Assembly (NCBI RefSeq): GCF_029855125.1
Contig: NZ_CP123229.1
Coordinates: forward strand, 2,462,501-2,526,500
Source: Methylocapsa sp. D3K7
Lineage (GTDB): Bacteria; Pseudomonadota; Alphaproteobacteria; Rhizobiales; Beijerinckiaceae
Length of the DNA stretch: 64,000 nucleotides
Direction: 5' to 3'
Shown here piece by piece: positions 9,037 to 18,255 of the stretch. A program made the position numbers and the translations under genes. Position 1 is the first letter of the stretch; every line of letters starts with the position of its first letter. The notes under the pieces were generated by a model, which was given only the letters and a program-made list of their open reading frames with translations, made no database searches and was not told the DNA's origin.

Positions 9037-9801
9037 TCAAATTCCCATCCCAAAAGCGGCTTCGATCGTAAAGGAATGTTCGGCGCCGGGGGGTGCGACT
9101 GGAAAAGGGGCAGCCCGGCGCACCAGAGCCACGCTTTCGGCATCGAGTTCGGAGTCGCCGCTGGACCGGAGGAGAACGGCCGACACCACTCCCCCAGACC
9201 GATCGAGAACAAAACCAATGGTGGCCAACCCTTTGACGCCACGACGCAAAGCACGCTCGGGATAATGTTTTACGCGTTCGAGCATCCCTCCGACGATGAA
9301 GCGGTAGCTCATCGCTTCGCTGCCGCTACTTGACGGTAAGGGCACCGCGACGGCTTTAAAACGATCCGCTACGCCTGTTTTAATTTGGCTTTCCGCGTGC
9401 CCCCGTTTTTCGTGGACCGGTTTCAAATCGCGCGCGGCACCTTCTACCGCGGAATCGAAGCCCAAGGGGGCTGCTGCTGGTCCTTGCCCAAGACCGCCAG
9501 TCCATTCCGGCCGGTTTTGTGAGACTTCCGGCGGCCGCTTGAAATTGTCCCTCGCACTATCTGGCCTTTGTTGTGATTCCATCACCACTTCAACTGGACT
9601 CACCCGGCCCGGCGCGGCAACAACAGGCGGTGCTTCACGCATAACTGCTGCAATGAGAAAACCATGTGCGATCAGTGAGGCCGCTATACCGGCCGCGAGC
9701 TGGCGGGAGAACAGAGGCAGGCAAGTGTCGCGCGGCCCCTGTAGCCCGGAAATCCCGGTCCCTTTCGCCACATTTCCTGAGTTCGCCAACACCAAGTTCA
9801 T
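9037..9801 (-). CDS. TonB-family energy transducer-like protein
   Basis: This 254-residue protein has one N-terminal membrane helix (about residues 28-46, AAGIAASLIAHGFLIAAVM), a proline-containing periplasmic linker, and a C-terminal TonB domain (about 165-254). The domain has YPERALRRGVKGLATIGFVLDRSGGVVSAVLLRSSGDSELDAESVALVRRAAPFP, the typical TonB/TolA C-terminal pattern. It would connect an inner-membrane ExbBD motor to an outer-membrane transporter, but no exbB, exbD or receptor gene lies here. ATG at 9801 was preferred because GGAG lies eight bases upstream. A GTG eight codons earlier is possible. Confidence 0.85.
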   Translation of the reverse strand: MNLVLANSGNVAKGTGISGLQGPRDTCLPLFSRQLAAGIAASLIAHGFLIAAVMREAPPVVAAPGRVSPVEVVMESQQRPDSARDNFKRPPEVSQNRPEWTGGLGQGPAAAPLGFDSAVEGAARDLKPVHEKRGHAESQIKTGVADRFKAVAVPLPSSSGSEAMSYRFIVGGMLERVKHYPERALRRGVKGLATIGFVLDRSGGVVSAVLLRSSGDSELDAESVALVRRAAPFPVAPPGAEHSFTIEAAFGMGI

Positions 9802-9847
9802 GTTGCTAACTCCAATATTGAACACAGCCCAACATTGCCTTGGCTAA

Positions 9848-10552
9848 TTATAAGTCGGCCAACCTTTCCCGAACCTTGGCGAAAACTGCCCGGAACATAT
9901 CTTTCGTCAGCACGCCCGTATTCGTATTGTATCTGGAACAATGATAGCTGTCGAAAAGCGACACCGGCTTCGTCCGAGCAAGGGCACCTATTGCCGCCGC
10001 CGATTCTTTGCCCAGGACATATTGAGAGCCATGTACGAAGGGTAGCAGCGCAAGCCGGAGGCCATAGGCCCGGATAACAGATTCATGCGCAATCCGGCCA
10101 AGCGCGACGATCGCTCGCAAGTTCGGCATCGCCATGATGGTTCTCTTCAGGAAGAGGCGGCAGTTGTTGATTTCAGAAGACTCAGGCTTATTTTTCGGCG
10201 GCACGCAGCGGACAGCGTTGGTGATTGCGCTCGAAACGAGCCGTAAGCCATCATCGGGTCGCGCATCATAAGTTCCGGACGCGAAGCCGTATTCAATCAA
10301 CGTCATGTAAAGAAGGTCGCCTGCGAAATCACCCGTGAAGGGCCGCCCCGTGCGGTTGGCACCATTGAGACCAGGCGCCAGACCAACGACCAGCAGCTGC
10401 GCATCAATCGTCCCAAAAAAGGGAACCGGCGCATTGTGCCACCCGGGCTGTGCCGTCCTCAGCCCATTGCGGAATCCCACGAGACGCGGGCAGAAGCCGC
10501 ATTCTGGATCAGGCTCGAAAGGAAGCCGCATTTGCGGTGGCGGCGCGGCCAT
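9848..10552 (-). CDS. Uracil-DNA glycosylase, family 5 (UdgB-like, iron-sulfur)
   Basis: The 234-residue enzyme removes uracil (and often hypoxanthine) from DNA at the first step of base-excision repair. The family-5 motif A, GLAPGLNGANRTGRPFTGD (residues about 57-75), has no Asp/Asn at the catalytic water position of family 1. Motif B is YHCSRYNTNTG near residue 205. Cysteines at C18xxC21 and two later ones (in VRCVPP and NNCRLF) fit the [4Fe-4S] cluster of this family. The start chosen at MAAPPP has GGGAG about 11 bases upstream. It follows the NYN gene by about 50 bases and may be co-transcribed with it. Confidence 0.88.
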   Translation of the reverse strand: MAAPPPQMRLPFEPDPECGFCPRLVGFRNGLRTAQPGWHNAPVPFFGTIDAQLLVVGLAPGLNGANRTGRPFTGDFAGDLLYMTLIEYGFASGTYDARPDDGLRLVSSAITNAVRCVPPKNKPESSEINNCRLFLKRTIMAMPNLRAIVALGRIAHESVIRAYGLRLALLPFVHGSQYVLGKESAAAIGALARTKPVSLFDSYHCSRYNTNTGVLTKDMFRAVFAKVRERLADL

Positions 10553-10604
10553 AGATCTACCGCTCCCGGGCAAAGCCGACTCAAGCGATATACGCTGGAT
10601 GACC

Positions 10605-11219
10605 TTAGAGACGATCGTCGGTCAATGCGGGGTCGAAATTGCCTGCTGGCACAGGACGCCTTCCTTGTGCCTTTTGTGGGTGGTCGACCCGCTCACCCGG
10701 GTCACGGCCAATTTTCTGAGCGAGATGCACGATATCGATGAATTCGTCCGCCTGCCGGCGCAATTCATCGGCGACCATGGAAGGCTGCGTCGCATTGGTG
10801 GAAACGACAGATACGCGCACTCCTTTGCGCTGAACCGCTTCGACAAGCGAACGGAAATCCCCGTCGCCTGAAAAAAGGACCAGATGATCGATATGGTCGG
10901 CCATTTCCATGGCATCGACGGCAAGTTCAATATCCATATTGCCCTTGACCTTGCGGCGGCCGAGCGAATCAACAAATTCCTTTGTCGGCTTGGTCACCAC
11001 CGCATAGCCATTGTAATCCAGCCAATCGACCAGCGGCCGGATCGAGGAATATTCCTGATCCTCCACCAAGGCGGTATAATAAAACGCCCGGATCAGTTTG
11101 CCGCGGCTTTGAAATTCCTTGAGCAGCCGTTTGTAATCGATGTCGAAACTCAGCGACTTAGCAGTCGCGTACAAGTTCGCTCCGTCGATGAATAGCGCAA
11201 TGCGCTCCTGATCCGCCAT
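10605..11219 (-). CDS. NYN domain protein (DUF88/LabA family), putative RNase
   Basis: This 204-residue protein has a PIN-like NYN nuclease fold: FIDGANLY with Asp12, GNMDIELAVDA with Asp96, and SGDGDF with Asp119/Asp121, so all the acidic metal-binding residues are present. The basic tail after about residue 165 (HPQKAQGRRP) may bind nucleic acid. Family members are proposed metal-dependent RNases. Their substrates in bacteria are largely unknown. It is the first gene of a short leftward unit with the uracil-DNA glycosylase. Confidence 0.85.
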   Translation of the reverse strand: MADQERIALFIDGANLYATAKSLSFDIDYKRLLKEFQSRGKLIRAFYYTALVEDQEYSSIRPLVDWLDYNGYAVVTKPTKEFVDSLGRRKVKGNMDIELAVDAMEMADHIDHLVLFSGDGDFRSLVEAVQRKGVRVSVVSTNATQPSMVADELRRQADEFIDIVHLAQKIGRDPGERVDHPQKAQGRRPVPAGNFDPALTDDRL

Positions 11220-11692
11220 GTTTTTTCTTCTCGTATATTACTATTGTGATGATCTTCGTCATTATTCATGATAGAAGGGAGAGCAACGGCGACTCCCAAA
11301 CCAGCAACCATGCAATTCGTACATAAAGTTCATATCCAACGAATTGGGAAGTGAACCTATTTGGCCCTGACTGTCCCTTGCGTCAAGGGGCCTCACCTTA
11401 GCTAACTAGGCTTAGCTTGAGCATCAAAGTGATTATATTAAGGCAAATCAACCCAACAGTACAATTAATTGATAATCTCGTTTCCACTTGTCCTACAGGA
11501 GCTATCATTTTGTCCTACAGGCAAGGAATCATTGCAAAAAAACTTGGCCTAAAAAAGATCCGCCAGTTTCCGATATGCAAAGGTCAAGGCCGTGAGTCCA
11601 GGATTATTACGTCCCGGGTTGCCAAGGCAGATATAAAACCTGTAAGACAAATTTAATCCAAAAACGTCCCGTTAACAAGGAGTGCGCACGGC
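11220..11692. other. AT-rich intergenic region upstream of rpoZ
   Basis: No convincing gene in 470 bases. A 79-codon frame (11417-11656, +) lacks a ribosome binding site and database-like features and is probably chance. The 12-base direct repeat TTGTCCTACAGG occurs at 11488-11499 and 11510-11521, exactly 22 bases apart. The region should hold divergent promoters for the NYN gene and rpoZ. Confidence 0.6.
11488..11521. repeat. Two direct 12-bp repeats, 22 bp apart
   Basis: TTGTCCTACAGG is repeated with a period of 22 bases (two helical turns), about 170-205 bases before the rpoZ start. The spacing suits a dimeric DNA-binding regulator, but no binding protein can be named. Confidence 0.45.
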
Positions 11693-12088
11693 ATGGCCCG
11701 CGTCACCGTTGAAGACTGCATCGACAAAGTTGAAAACCGTTTTGAACTCGTGCTCATCGCGAGTCACCGGGCGCGGATTATCGCTGCTGGAGCGCCGATC
11801 ATGGTCGACCGCGACAACGATAAAAACCCCGTTGTCGCGCTGCGGGAGATCGCCGAATCGTCGCTGGCGCCAGACGATCTCAAGGAAGATTTCATTCAAT
11901 CCTTGCAGAAACACGTCGAGGTCGACGAGCCCGAAGCCGAAGCCGTACCGGCGCTTTCCGCGGCCGAGGGCGTGCTGCAGACGGACGCCATGGGGGATAT
12001 GCAGTTCGACCGGATGACCGAGGAGGATCTTTTGCGAGGGCTGGAAGGCCTCGTGCCGCCAGCCGACACTGAGGACGACGGCGACTGA
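11693..12088 (+). CDS. rpoZ: RNA polymerase omega subunit
   Basis: The 131-residue protein begins [24 protein letters not shown] with RARIIAAG following, the conserved omega core that binds the beta' subunit and assists polymerase assembly. The C-terminal 70 residues are an acidic tail longer than in E. coli omega (91 residues), as is common in alphaproteobacteria. AAGGAG lies ten bases before ATG. It precedes rsh by 170 bases. This rpoZ-rsh (spoT) order is widespread and links omega with ppGpp control of the polymerase. Confidence 0.95.
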   Translation: MARVTVEDCIDKVENRFELVLIASHRARIIAAGAPIMVDRDNDKNPVVALREIAESSLAPDDLKEDFIQSLQKHVEVDEPEAEAVPALSAAEGVLQTDAMGDMQFDRMTEEDLLRGLEGLVPPADTEDDGD

Positions 12089-12258
12089 TCGGCATAAAAA
12101 CCGGGAGGATCGATCATGGCACCGGCAATTTCCGGGAATTTTGCAAAGTTTTAAGATAAAATCGCACGGCAACCAAATATGCGGCATAACAAAGCGACCT
12201 AAGTCATGATCCAGACCGGATCGTGAGGTAATGTTTTCCGTCGCGGGCCGACACGATC

Positions 12259-14460
12259 ATGATGCGGCAATATGAGCTTGTCGACAGGGTGCGGCGCTAT
12301 AATCCGCACGCCGACGAAGTTTCGCTCAATCGCGCCTATGTCTATGCCATGAAGGCGCATGGGGCGCAGAAGCGCGCTTCCGGCGATCCGTTTTTCTCGC
12401 ATCCCCTCGAAGTTGCGGCGATCCTCACTGACATGAAGCTCGATGACGCGACGATCGTCGCGGCTGTCTTGCACGATACGATCGAGGATACCGATTCGAC
12501 CAGGGAGGAAATCGATAAACTCTTCGGCAGCGACATCGGCCGCCTTGTCGACGGACTGACCAAGCTGAAGCGGCTTGATCTTGTCTCAAAGCGTGCTGCA
12601 CAGGCCGAAAATTTCCGCAAGCTCCTCCTCGCCGTTGCCGAGGATGTCCGGGTGCTTCTCGTCAAGCTCGCCGACCGGCTGCACAATATGCGAACACTGC
12701 ATCATATGGCAGCCGATAAGCGAGCCCGGATCGCTGAGGAAACGCTGGATATCTATGCTCCGCTCGCCGGCCGCATGGGCATGCAAAGGATGCGCGACGA
12801 GCTTGAGGATTTAGCGTTTCGTCATCTCATGCCTGATGCCTACACAATGATCGCTGCGCGGCTTGAGGATCTCCGAGAGAAGAACGACAAAATCATCGCC
12901 ACCATCGAGAAGGAACTGGCCACCGAACTCACGGCTCGAGGCATTCACGCCAATGTCGAGGGGCGGCAGAAGCAGCCCTATTCGGTGTGGCGCAAGATGG
13001 AACGTAAATCGATTGCCTTCGAGCAGCTTTCCGACATTTTTGGATTTCGGGTTGTCGTTGACAACGTCGAAGATTGTTATCGTGTGATCGGCGTAGTGCA
13101 TACAAAATGGGCGGTCGTTCCAGGCCGATTCAAGGATTATATCTCGACCCCAAAGCAAAACGACTATCAGTCCGTTCACACAACCGTCGTTGGGCCAGGA
13201 CGGCAACGCGTTGAGCTCCAGGTGCGCTCGGAATTGATGCACGACATCGCCCGCAACGGCATTGCCGCGCACGCCCTTTACAAGGACGGACGTAGCGCCG
13301 CCAAGGAAAGCTTGACGAGCGAGAGCCGCTCCTACCAATGGCTGCGCCGTACGGTCGCCCTGCTCGCGGAGGGCGCCACGCCAGAGGAGTTTTTGGAACA
13401 CACAAAGCTCGAACTCTTTCACGACCAGGTGTTCTGTTTCACACCCAATGGCCGCTTGATTGCACTGCCGCGCGGCGCCACCCCAATTGATTTCGCCTAT
13501 GCCGTTCATACCGATGTCGGCAATTCGGCGGTTGGCGCCAAGATCAACGGCCGCCATGCACCGCTTTTGTCCGAATTGCAGAACGGCGATGAGGTTGAGA
13601 TTGCCTGCGCCGAGGGGCAGGCGCCGCCTGCGGTCTGGGAGGGCCTGGTCATGACCGGAAAGGCCCGCTCTGCGATACGGCGGGCGACACGCGATGCGGT
13701 GCGGGCGCAATATGCGGCTTTGGGACGCCAGATTGTCACCCGGGCTTTCGAGCGGGCCGGCAAGGCGTTCACGGAAGACAAGTTGAAAAGCGCACTGCCA
13801 AGGCTTGCGCGGCCAACGATCGAGGAAGCGCTTGCCGCCGTCGGCCGCGGCGAAATGTTTTCCGGCGATGTCGTGCGGGCGGTCTATCCAGAATTCATGG
13901 AAGAACGCAAAACGATCGTGCCGCGCCCGCGCGGGGAAGCCGGTTGGTTTGGTTTGAAAAAGGCCACCAGCTTGGTTTTCAAATTTCCGGGGGGCGACCC
14001 AGAGCTAAATTCAATCTCCCATAACGGCTCGCATGGGGATTTACCGGTCCGCTTCGCTCCCAATGGCGGCGCGGTGCCCGGTGATCGCATCGTCGGCATT
14101 TTGACCCCCGGCGAAGGTATCACGATCTATCCCATTCAATCCCCGGATCTGACCGCATTCGACGAAGAGCCGGAACGCTGGCTTGATGTGCGCTGGGATA
14201 TCGAGGAAAGCCGCCATGAGCTTTTTCCCGCGCGTATTCGCATCATCGCGATCAACGAGCCTGGTGCGCTCGGAACCATCGCCACCGTAATCGGCGATCA
14301 CGCGGCCAACATCGACAATATCGTGTTCAAACCCATTTCCGCAGACTTTCGTGAAATGACAATTGACATCGAGGTCAATGACTTAAAGCATCTGAACACG
14401 ATTATTTCGCATTTGCGGGCACGGCAGGTGGTGAGCAAAGTTGAGCGGGTGAACGGATAG
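12259..14460 (+). CDS. rsh: Bifunctional (p)ppGpp synthetase/hydrolase, RelA/SpoT homologue
   Basis: This 733-residue stringent-response enzyme has an N-terminal HD hydrolase domain with HDTIEDT (His72, Asp73) and ADRLHNMRTL. The synthetase domain follows (about residues 200-350; GRQKQPYSVWRKM, SDIFGFRVVV, YQSVHTTVVGP). Then come TGS (about 385-450, FCFTPNGRLIALPRGATPIDFAYAVHT), a linker and a C-terminal ACT domain (about 655-733). All key motifs look intact, so it should both make and degrade ppGpp. The second Met at 12262 could also be the start. It is the single Rsh type expected in Rhizobiales. Confidence 0.95.
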   Translation: MMRQYELVDRVRRYNPHADEVSLNRAYVYAMKAHGAQKRASGDPFFSHPLEVAAILTDMKLDDATIVAAVLHDTIEDTDSTREEIDKLFGSDIGRLVDGLTKLKRLDLVSKRAAQAENFRKLLLAVAEDVRVLLVKLADRLHNMRTLHHMAADKRARIAEETLDIYAPLAGRMGMQRMRDELEDLAFRHLMPDAYTMIAARLEDLREKNDKIIATIEKELATELTARGIHANVEGRQKQPYSVWRKMERKSIAFEQLSDIFGFRVVVDNVEDCYRVIGVVHTKWAVVPGRFKDYISTPKQNDYQSVHTTVVGPGRQRVELQVRSELMHDIARNGIAAHALYKDGRSAAKESLTSESRSYQWLRRTVALLAEGATPEEFLEHTKLELFHDQVFCFTPNGRLIALPRGATPIDFAYAVHTDVGNSAVGAKINGRHAPLLSELQNGDEVEIACAEGQAPPAVWEGLVMTGKARSAIRRATRDAVRAQYAALGRQIVTRAFERAGKAFTEDKLKSALPRLARPTIEEALAAVGRGEMFSGDVVRAVYPEFMEERKTIVPRPRGEAGWFGLKKATSLVFKFPGGDPELNSISHNGSHGDLPVRFAPNGGAVPGDRIVGILTPGEGITIYPIQSPDLTAFDEEPERWLDVRWDIEESRHELFPARIRIIAINEPGALGTIATVIGDHAANIDNIVFKPISADFREMTIDIEVNDLKHLNTIISHLRARQVVSKVERVNG

Positions 14461-14844
14461 ACTCGCTGAAGCCACGGCGCAGGCGTTGCCATCAAATTGT
14501 CACGATTCTAGTCTACCAACCCTGTGTTCTAAATGCTGGACCGTCACCGGAAGGTTGGCGGTTTTGGGCATGTGTTGTTCTTGCTGACAGGGAGGCCGGA
14601 TGCCAAATTTGTTGATGCACCACCGGCCAAAGCGTCCCTTCTAGGTCACTGCTGAGACCGGCGTCACCGGGCGCCGCGGCTTTTGCCCGCGAAGACCGGT
14701 CCATCGAACCCATTGGAAGCGGGCGGCGGCGCCGCTCTTTGCCATATCCTTAACCATCCGGCCCTGTCCCGCAATTTTAAGCATGCGGCAGACGAGGCTC
14801 GCATTACGTGAGGTCGCTGCGGTCGAGAGCCGTGGCGGTTCGCT
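14461..14844. other. Intergenic region between rsh and the ABC exporter gene
   Basis: I see no gene in these 384 bases. A leftward 66-codon frame at 14513-14713 has no ribosome binding site or recognisable features. A promoter for the exporter gene is expected here, but no boxes stand out. Confidence 0.5.
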
Positions 14845-16614
14845 ATGTTGTCTTCTCTTTATGCACGGGTTTTGCGCTACGTTTGGCAGTATTGGCAACT
14901 CAGGCCATGGATGTTCGGCACTCTCGTGGTGTTGCGCATCATGACGTCGCTTGTCGATGTGGCGGTGCCTTTCGCGGCTGGTCATCTCATCGATACCGTC
15001 GCAAGCGCCGAAGGCAGAGATCTCCGCGTGGCCACCCATGCGCTGGCTCTGTTGCTTGCCATCGTCCTGATATTTCAGGTTTTACGCGGCACTCTTGATT
15101 TTGTGATCATCCGGTTCAGCTCAGACGCGATGGCGCGCCTTGTTCGCGATGCCTTTGCCAGGGTCCAGCGTTTTTCATCGGATTGGCACGCCAATACCTT
15201 CGCTGGTGCAACGGTTCGCCGCCTCACCCGCGGGATGTGGGCGTTCGATACATTCACCGATACGATGATTTTCAACTTTATGCCCGCGATGGTTGTCGTC
15301 GCGGCGATCAGTGCGGTCTTTCTCATCCGCTGGCCGCTGCTCGGCCTGCTGATCAGCGGCGAAATCATCGTCTATCTCGGCGTGAGCATCGGTCTCTCCG
15401 TCGCCTGGGTGGGGCCGGCGAGCAGCTTGGCGCAGCGCTATGACTCCCGGATCAGCGCCAACCTCGCCGACTGCATCGGCGCCAATCCGGTTGTCAAGTC
15501 TTTTGCTGCGGAGTTGCGTGAGGATCAGCGTTTCGCGCGTCTCCTTCAGGGCTGGAAGGCGCGCGCACGTATCGCCTGGGGCCGGGGAGCGGCGACGGGC
15601 TTGGTGCAGGCTGGCGTGCTGATTGCCATGCAAGCAACAATGCTTGGCATGGGACTCTGGCTTTGGGCTCAAGGTTCGGCCAGTCCCGGCGACGTCGCAA
15701 CCCTCGTGTCCACGCAAATGCTGATCAGCGGCTATTTGCGCGACATCGGCCAGCATGTCCGCAATGCGCAGCAGGCGATCCATGAGATGGAGGACATCGC
15801 CACCTACAGCGAGATGGAGCCGCATGTTTGCGACGTTTCCGGCGCCGTGCCCCTTCGCGTGACCGAAGGAGCCATTTTCTTCGACAACGTCTCGTTCGGC
15901 TATGCCGGGACAGGGCTCATGCTCTATGATCGTTTCTCGCTCGAGATAAGGCCGGGAGAAAAAGTCGGCCTCGTCGGGGCATCAGGCTCTGGCAAGTCGA
16001 CATTCGTCAAGCTGTTGCAGCGGCTCTACGACCTCGACGGCGGCCGGATTCTGGTCGACGGGCAGGATATCGCCAAGGTCTCGCAGGTGAGCCTGCGCCA
16101 GGCGATCGGCCTCGTTCCCCAGGAACCGGTGTTGTTTCATCGCTCGCTGTCGGAAAATATCGCCTATGGACGGCCCCAAACGCCTCCGAGCGCGATTCGG
16201 AAAGCCGCGAGCCTGGCGCATGCGGATATCTTTATCGAGCGGCTTCCCAAAACCTATCGCACGGCGGTCGGCGAGCGTGGCGTTAAGCTTTCGGGCGGCG
16301 AGCGGCAAAGGGTGGCGATTGCCCGCGCGATCCTTGCCGCGACCCCTATTCTTGTCCTCGACGAGGCAACATCAAGCCTCGACTCGGTATCGGAAGCCTT
16401 GATCCGCGATGCCATCGCGCATTTGTCCGCGGGGCGCACCACGATCGTTGTGGCGCATAGGCTCTCGACGGTGCAAAGCCTCGACCGCATTCTCGTGTTT
16501 GACGGCGGCCGCATCGTCGAGGACGGACGCCACGCGGAACTCGTCGCCCGGCCGGATGGCGTCTATCGCCGCCTCTTCGAGACGCAAGCGGGAAAAGCGC
16601 CGCTTCTCGTTTGA
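14845..16614 (+). CDS. ABC exporter with fused membrane and ATPase domains
   Basis: The 589-residue half-transporter has an N-terminal six-helix exporter domain (about residues 1-330) and a nucleotide-binding domain. Walker A is GASGSGKST near 378, the Q-loop is GLVPQEPVLFH, the signature LSGGERQ lies near 482, Walker B is ILVLDEATSSLDS, and the H-loop is VAHRLST. It should work as a homodimer, exporting a lipid, peptide or drug. Nothing in the sequence fixes the substrate. It belongs to the MsbA/multidrug-like subfamily. It stands alone between rsh and an unrelated AT-rich gene. The ribosome binding site is weak, so the start is uncertain by a few codons. Confidence 0.9.
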   Translation: MLSSLYARVLRYVWQYWQLRPWMFGTLVVLRIMTSLVDVAVPFAAGHLIDTVASAEGRDLRVATHALALLLAIVLIFQVLRGTLDFVIIRFSSDAMARLVRDAFARVQRFSSDWHANTFAGATVRRLTRGMWAFDTFTDTMIFNFMPAMVVVAAISAVFLIRWPLLGLLISGEIIVYLGVSIGLSVAWVGPASSLAQRYDSRISANLADCIGANPVVKSFAAELREDQRFARLLQGWKARARIAWGRGAATGLVQAGVLIAMQATMLGMGLWLWAQGSASPGDVATLVSTQMLISGYLRDIGQHVRNAQQAIHEMEDIATYSEMEPHVCDVSGAVPLRVTEGAIFFDNVSFGYAGTGLMLYDRFSLEIRPGEKVGLVGASGSGKSTFVKLLQRLYDLDGGRILVDGQDIAKVSQVSLRQAIGLVPQEPVLFHRSLSENIAYGRPQTPPSAIRKAASLAHADIFIERLPKTYRTAVGERGVKLSGGERQRVAIARAILAATPILVLDEATSSLDSVSEALIRDAIAHLSAGRTTIVVAHRLSTVQSLDRILVFDGGRIVEDGRHAELVARPDGVYRRLFETQAGKAPLLV

Positions 16615-16782
16615 ACGATTGGCGCGGCTGCGCTTATATAGGCGTCTTGTGGAATGAACCAAAGACCGAAGTGCCAGGCTTGGAGCGGGGGCTGCTTGCC
16701 ACACTCTTATGACCAGGTGACCGGACTGTTTTGCCGTAGTCCAAACCGCCGCGCATATGTGAATTCACGATGAGGGGGATAC

Positions 16783-18249
16783 ATGGCGGATTTATTCACG
16801 GCCTATGCGGCGCAAGCAACGGGAACAAAGGTCCATGCATATATCATCGAAAGCACAGCTCCTAATAATATAGACGATGTAGGTATTCCGCCGGAACAAC
16901 AAGACCCTCATCAAATTGGCGCAGATGCGGTCATTGATCGAATCGTTAACGATCTCAAAAACTCAGAAAACCCCACTCTCGTGCTCAGTATCCATGGGTT
17001 TAATAACCCGCGTGACATTATCATAGATGGATATAAGAATTCATTCAATTCTGTTGTTAATGACCCCGCCATTAATAATAAAGATATTGTAATTATCGGA
17101 TATCGCTGGCCATCAGAGCGTATAGGCGCCCCTCGTGAGACGATAGTCGAATCCGCAACGACATTTATTAAATTATCTGTTAGTTTTGGCATTATTATTT
17201 TAATCGCCGCATTGTATCTTCACTTCGTTGGATTTATAGAACATTTATCCACTTTTTTACTATTAACGGCGGGGGTGTTTTTTGCACTGATTCCTGTAAC
17301 CTTTATTTTGCTGCGGATTGTTGTCTACTTTCGGGATGGATACCGGGCAACTGCTTTTGGGGTCCCGGACTTGGTGGAAATTATCCGGCAAATTGATAAG
17401 AAATTCGCTGACCAGGACGCGCGGCGAAATCAGGTACAGCTATCCTTCGTGGCTCATAGCATGGGCGCTTATGTGGTCACCAACGCGGTGAGAATCCTTT
17501 CTGACGTTTTTTCTCCGGCCTCCATGCGGGAAGGACTCAATATACGGCCAGAAAATGCGCCAGCGTCTGTACCGTCCGAGATTGGTAAAGCGTTCCGATT
17601 AAAACAGCTCATTCTTGTATCGCCTGATATTCCTGCGGAAGCGTTGATCTCAAGCCGGGCCAACTTTCTTTCCTCGTCGTTAAAGCGGTTCGAGGACGCT
17701 TTTCTTTTTAGCAATGAGGGAGACGAAGTTCTCAGACAGATATCGACAACGGCGAATTATTTTTCATTTCCAACTAAAAGCAATACATTTGGTTATCGTC
17801 TCGGAAACGTCTGTTTGCTTGGGATACCATCTGGTATTTCAAAAGGCATCGACCTAAGACGGCTGCGAATAGGAACGCTTACCCTGGCTGAGATCTACAA
17901 TAAAATGAGCAAAATAGGGTTTGGGCAATTGCAAGACGATTTGCCGAAACGCTTCTCTTATTTTGACTGTACTGACTGCGTTGAAAATGGAAAAGGTATG
18001 CTCACGCTGGCTAAACCTGGCCACATCAAAAAAATAGGGCACACCAAGCATCTTTGGCTTCTCATTCGTTATCTTTGGAATCGCAAGCCTGATGTACACG
18101 GCGGATATTTCCGGTCCCGTTTCTTAAGCGAACTTATCTTCCGCCTAGCATGTATCGGCCGTAATGACACTATAAAAGCTTATGGCGGTGAAGCTGAATT
18201 GGACAAGGAATGCAAGACACGACAAGTAAAGGTATTGTTCAATAGCTGA
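16783..18249 (+). CDS. Membrane-anchored alpha/beta hydrolase (DUF900-like)
   Basis: In this 488-residue protein the hydrolase core starts with LVLSIHGFNNP (residues about 66-76, oxyanion HG). It continues to a nucleophile elbow AHSMGAY with Ser226, like the DUF900 serine-hydrolase family. Between them lie two hydrophobic helices (about 129-150 and 155-182), so the active site should sit on the cytoplasmic face of the membrane. The last 150 residues match nothing I know. Codon use is markedly AT-rich (many AAT, ATT and ATA codons) against its GC-rich neighbours, which suggests recent transfer. It ends six bases before pdxJ. The substrate is unknown; a lipid or ester is a guess. Confidence 0.7.
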   Translation: MADLFTAYAAQATGTKVHAYIIESTAPNNIDDVGIPPEQQDPHQIGADAVIDRIVNDLKNSENPTLVLSIHGFNNPRDIIIDGYKNSFNSVVNDPAINNKDIVIIGYRWPSERIGAPRETIVESATTFIKLSVSFGIIILIAALYLHFVGFIEHLSTFLLLTAGVFFALIPVTFILLRIVVYFRDGYRATAFGVPDLVEIIRQIDKKFADQDARRNQVQLSFVAHSMGAYVVTNAVRILSDVFSPASMREGLNIRPENAPASVPSEIGKAFRLKQLILVSPDIPAEALISSRANFLSSSLKRFEDAFLFSNEGDEVLRQISTTANYFSFPTKSNTFGYRLGNVCLLGIPSGISKGIDLRRLRIGTLTLAEIYNKMSKIGFGQLQDDLPKRFSYFDCTDCVENGKGMLTLAKPGHIKKIGHTKHLWLLIRYLWNRKPDVHGGYFRSRFLSELIFRLACIGRNDTIKAYGGEAELDKECKTRQVKVLFNS

Positions 18250-18255
18250 GAGTCC

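Noticed and set aside
11417..11656. 79-codon frame upstream of rpoZ
   Set aside because: No ribosome binding site, odd composition, and it covers the direct repeats and the expected promoter region of rpoZ.
14513..14713. 66-codon leftward frame between rsh and the ABC exporter gene
   Set aside because: No ribosome binding site and no recognisable motif; likely chance.
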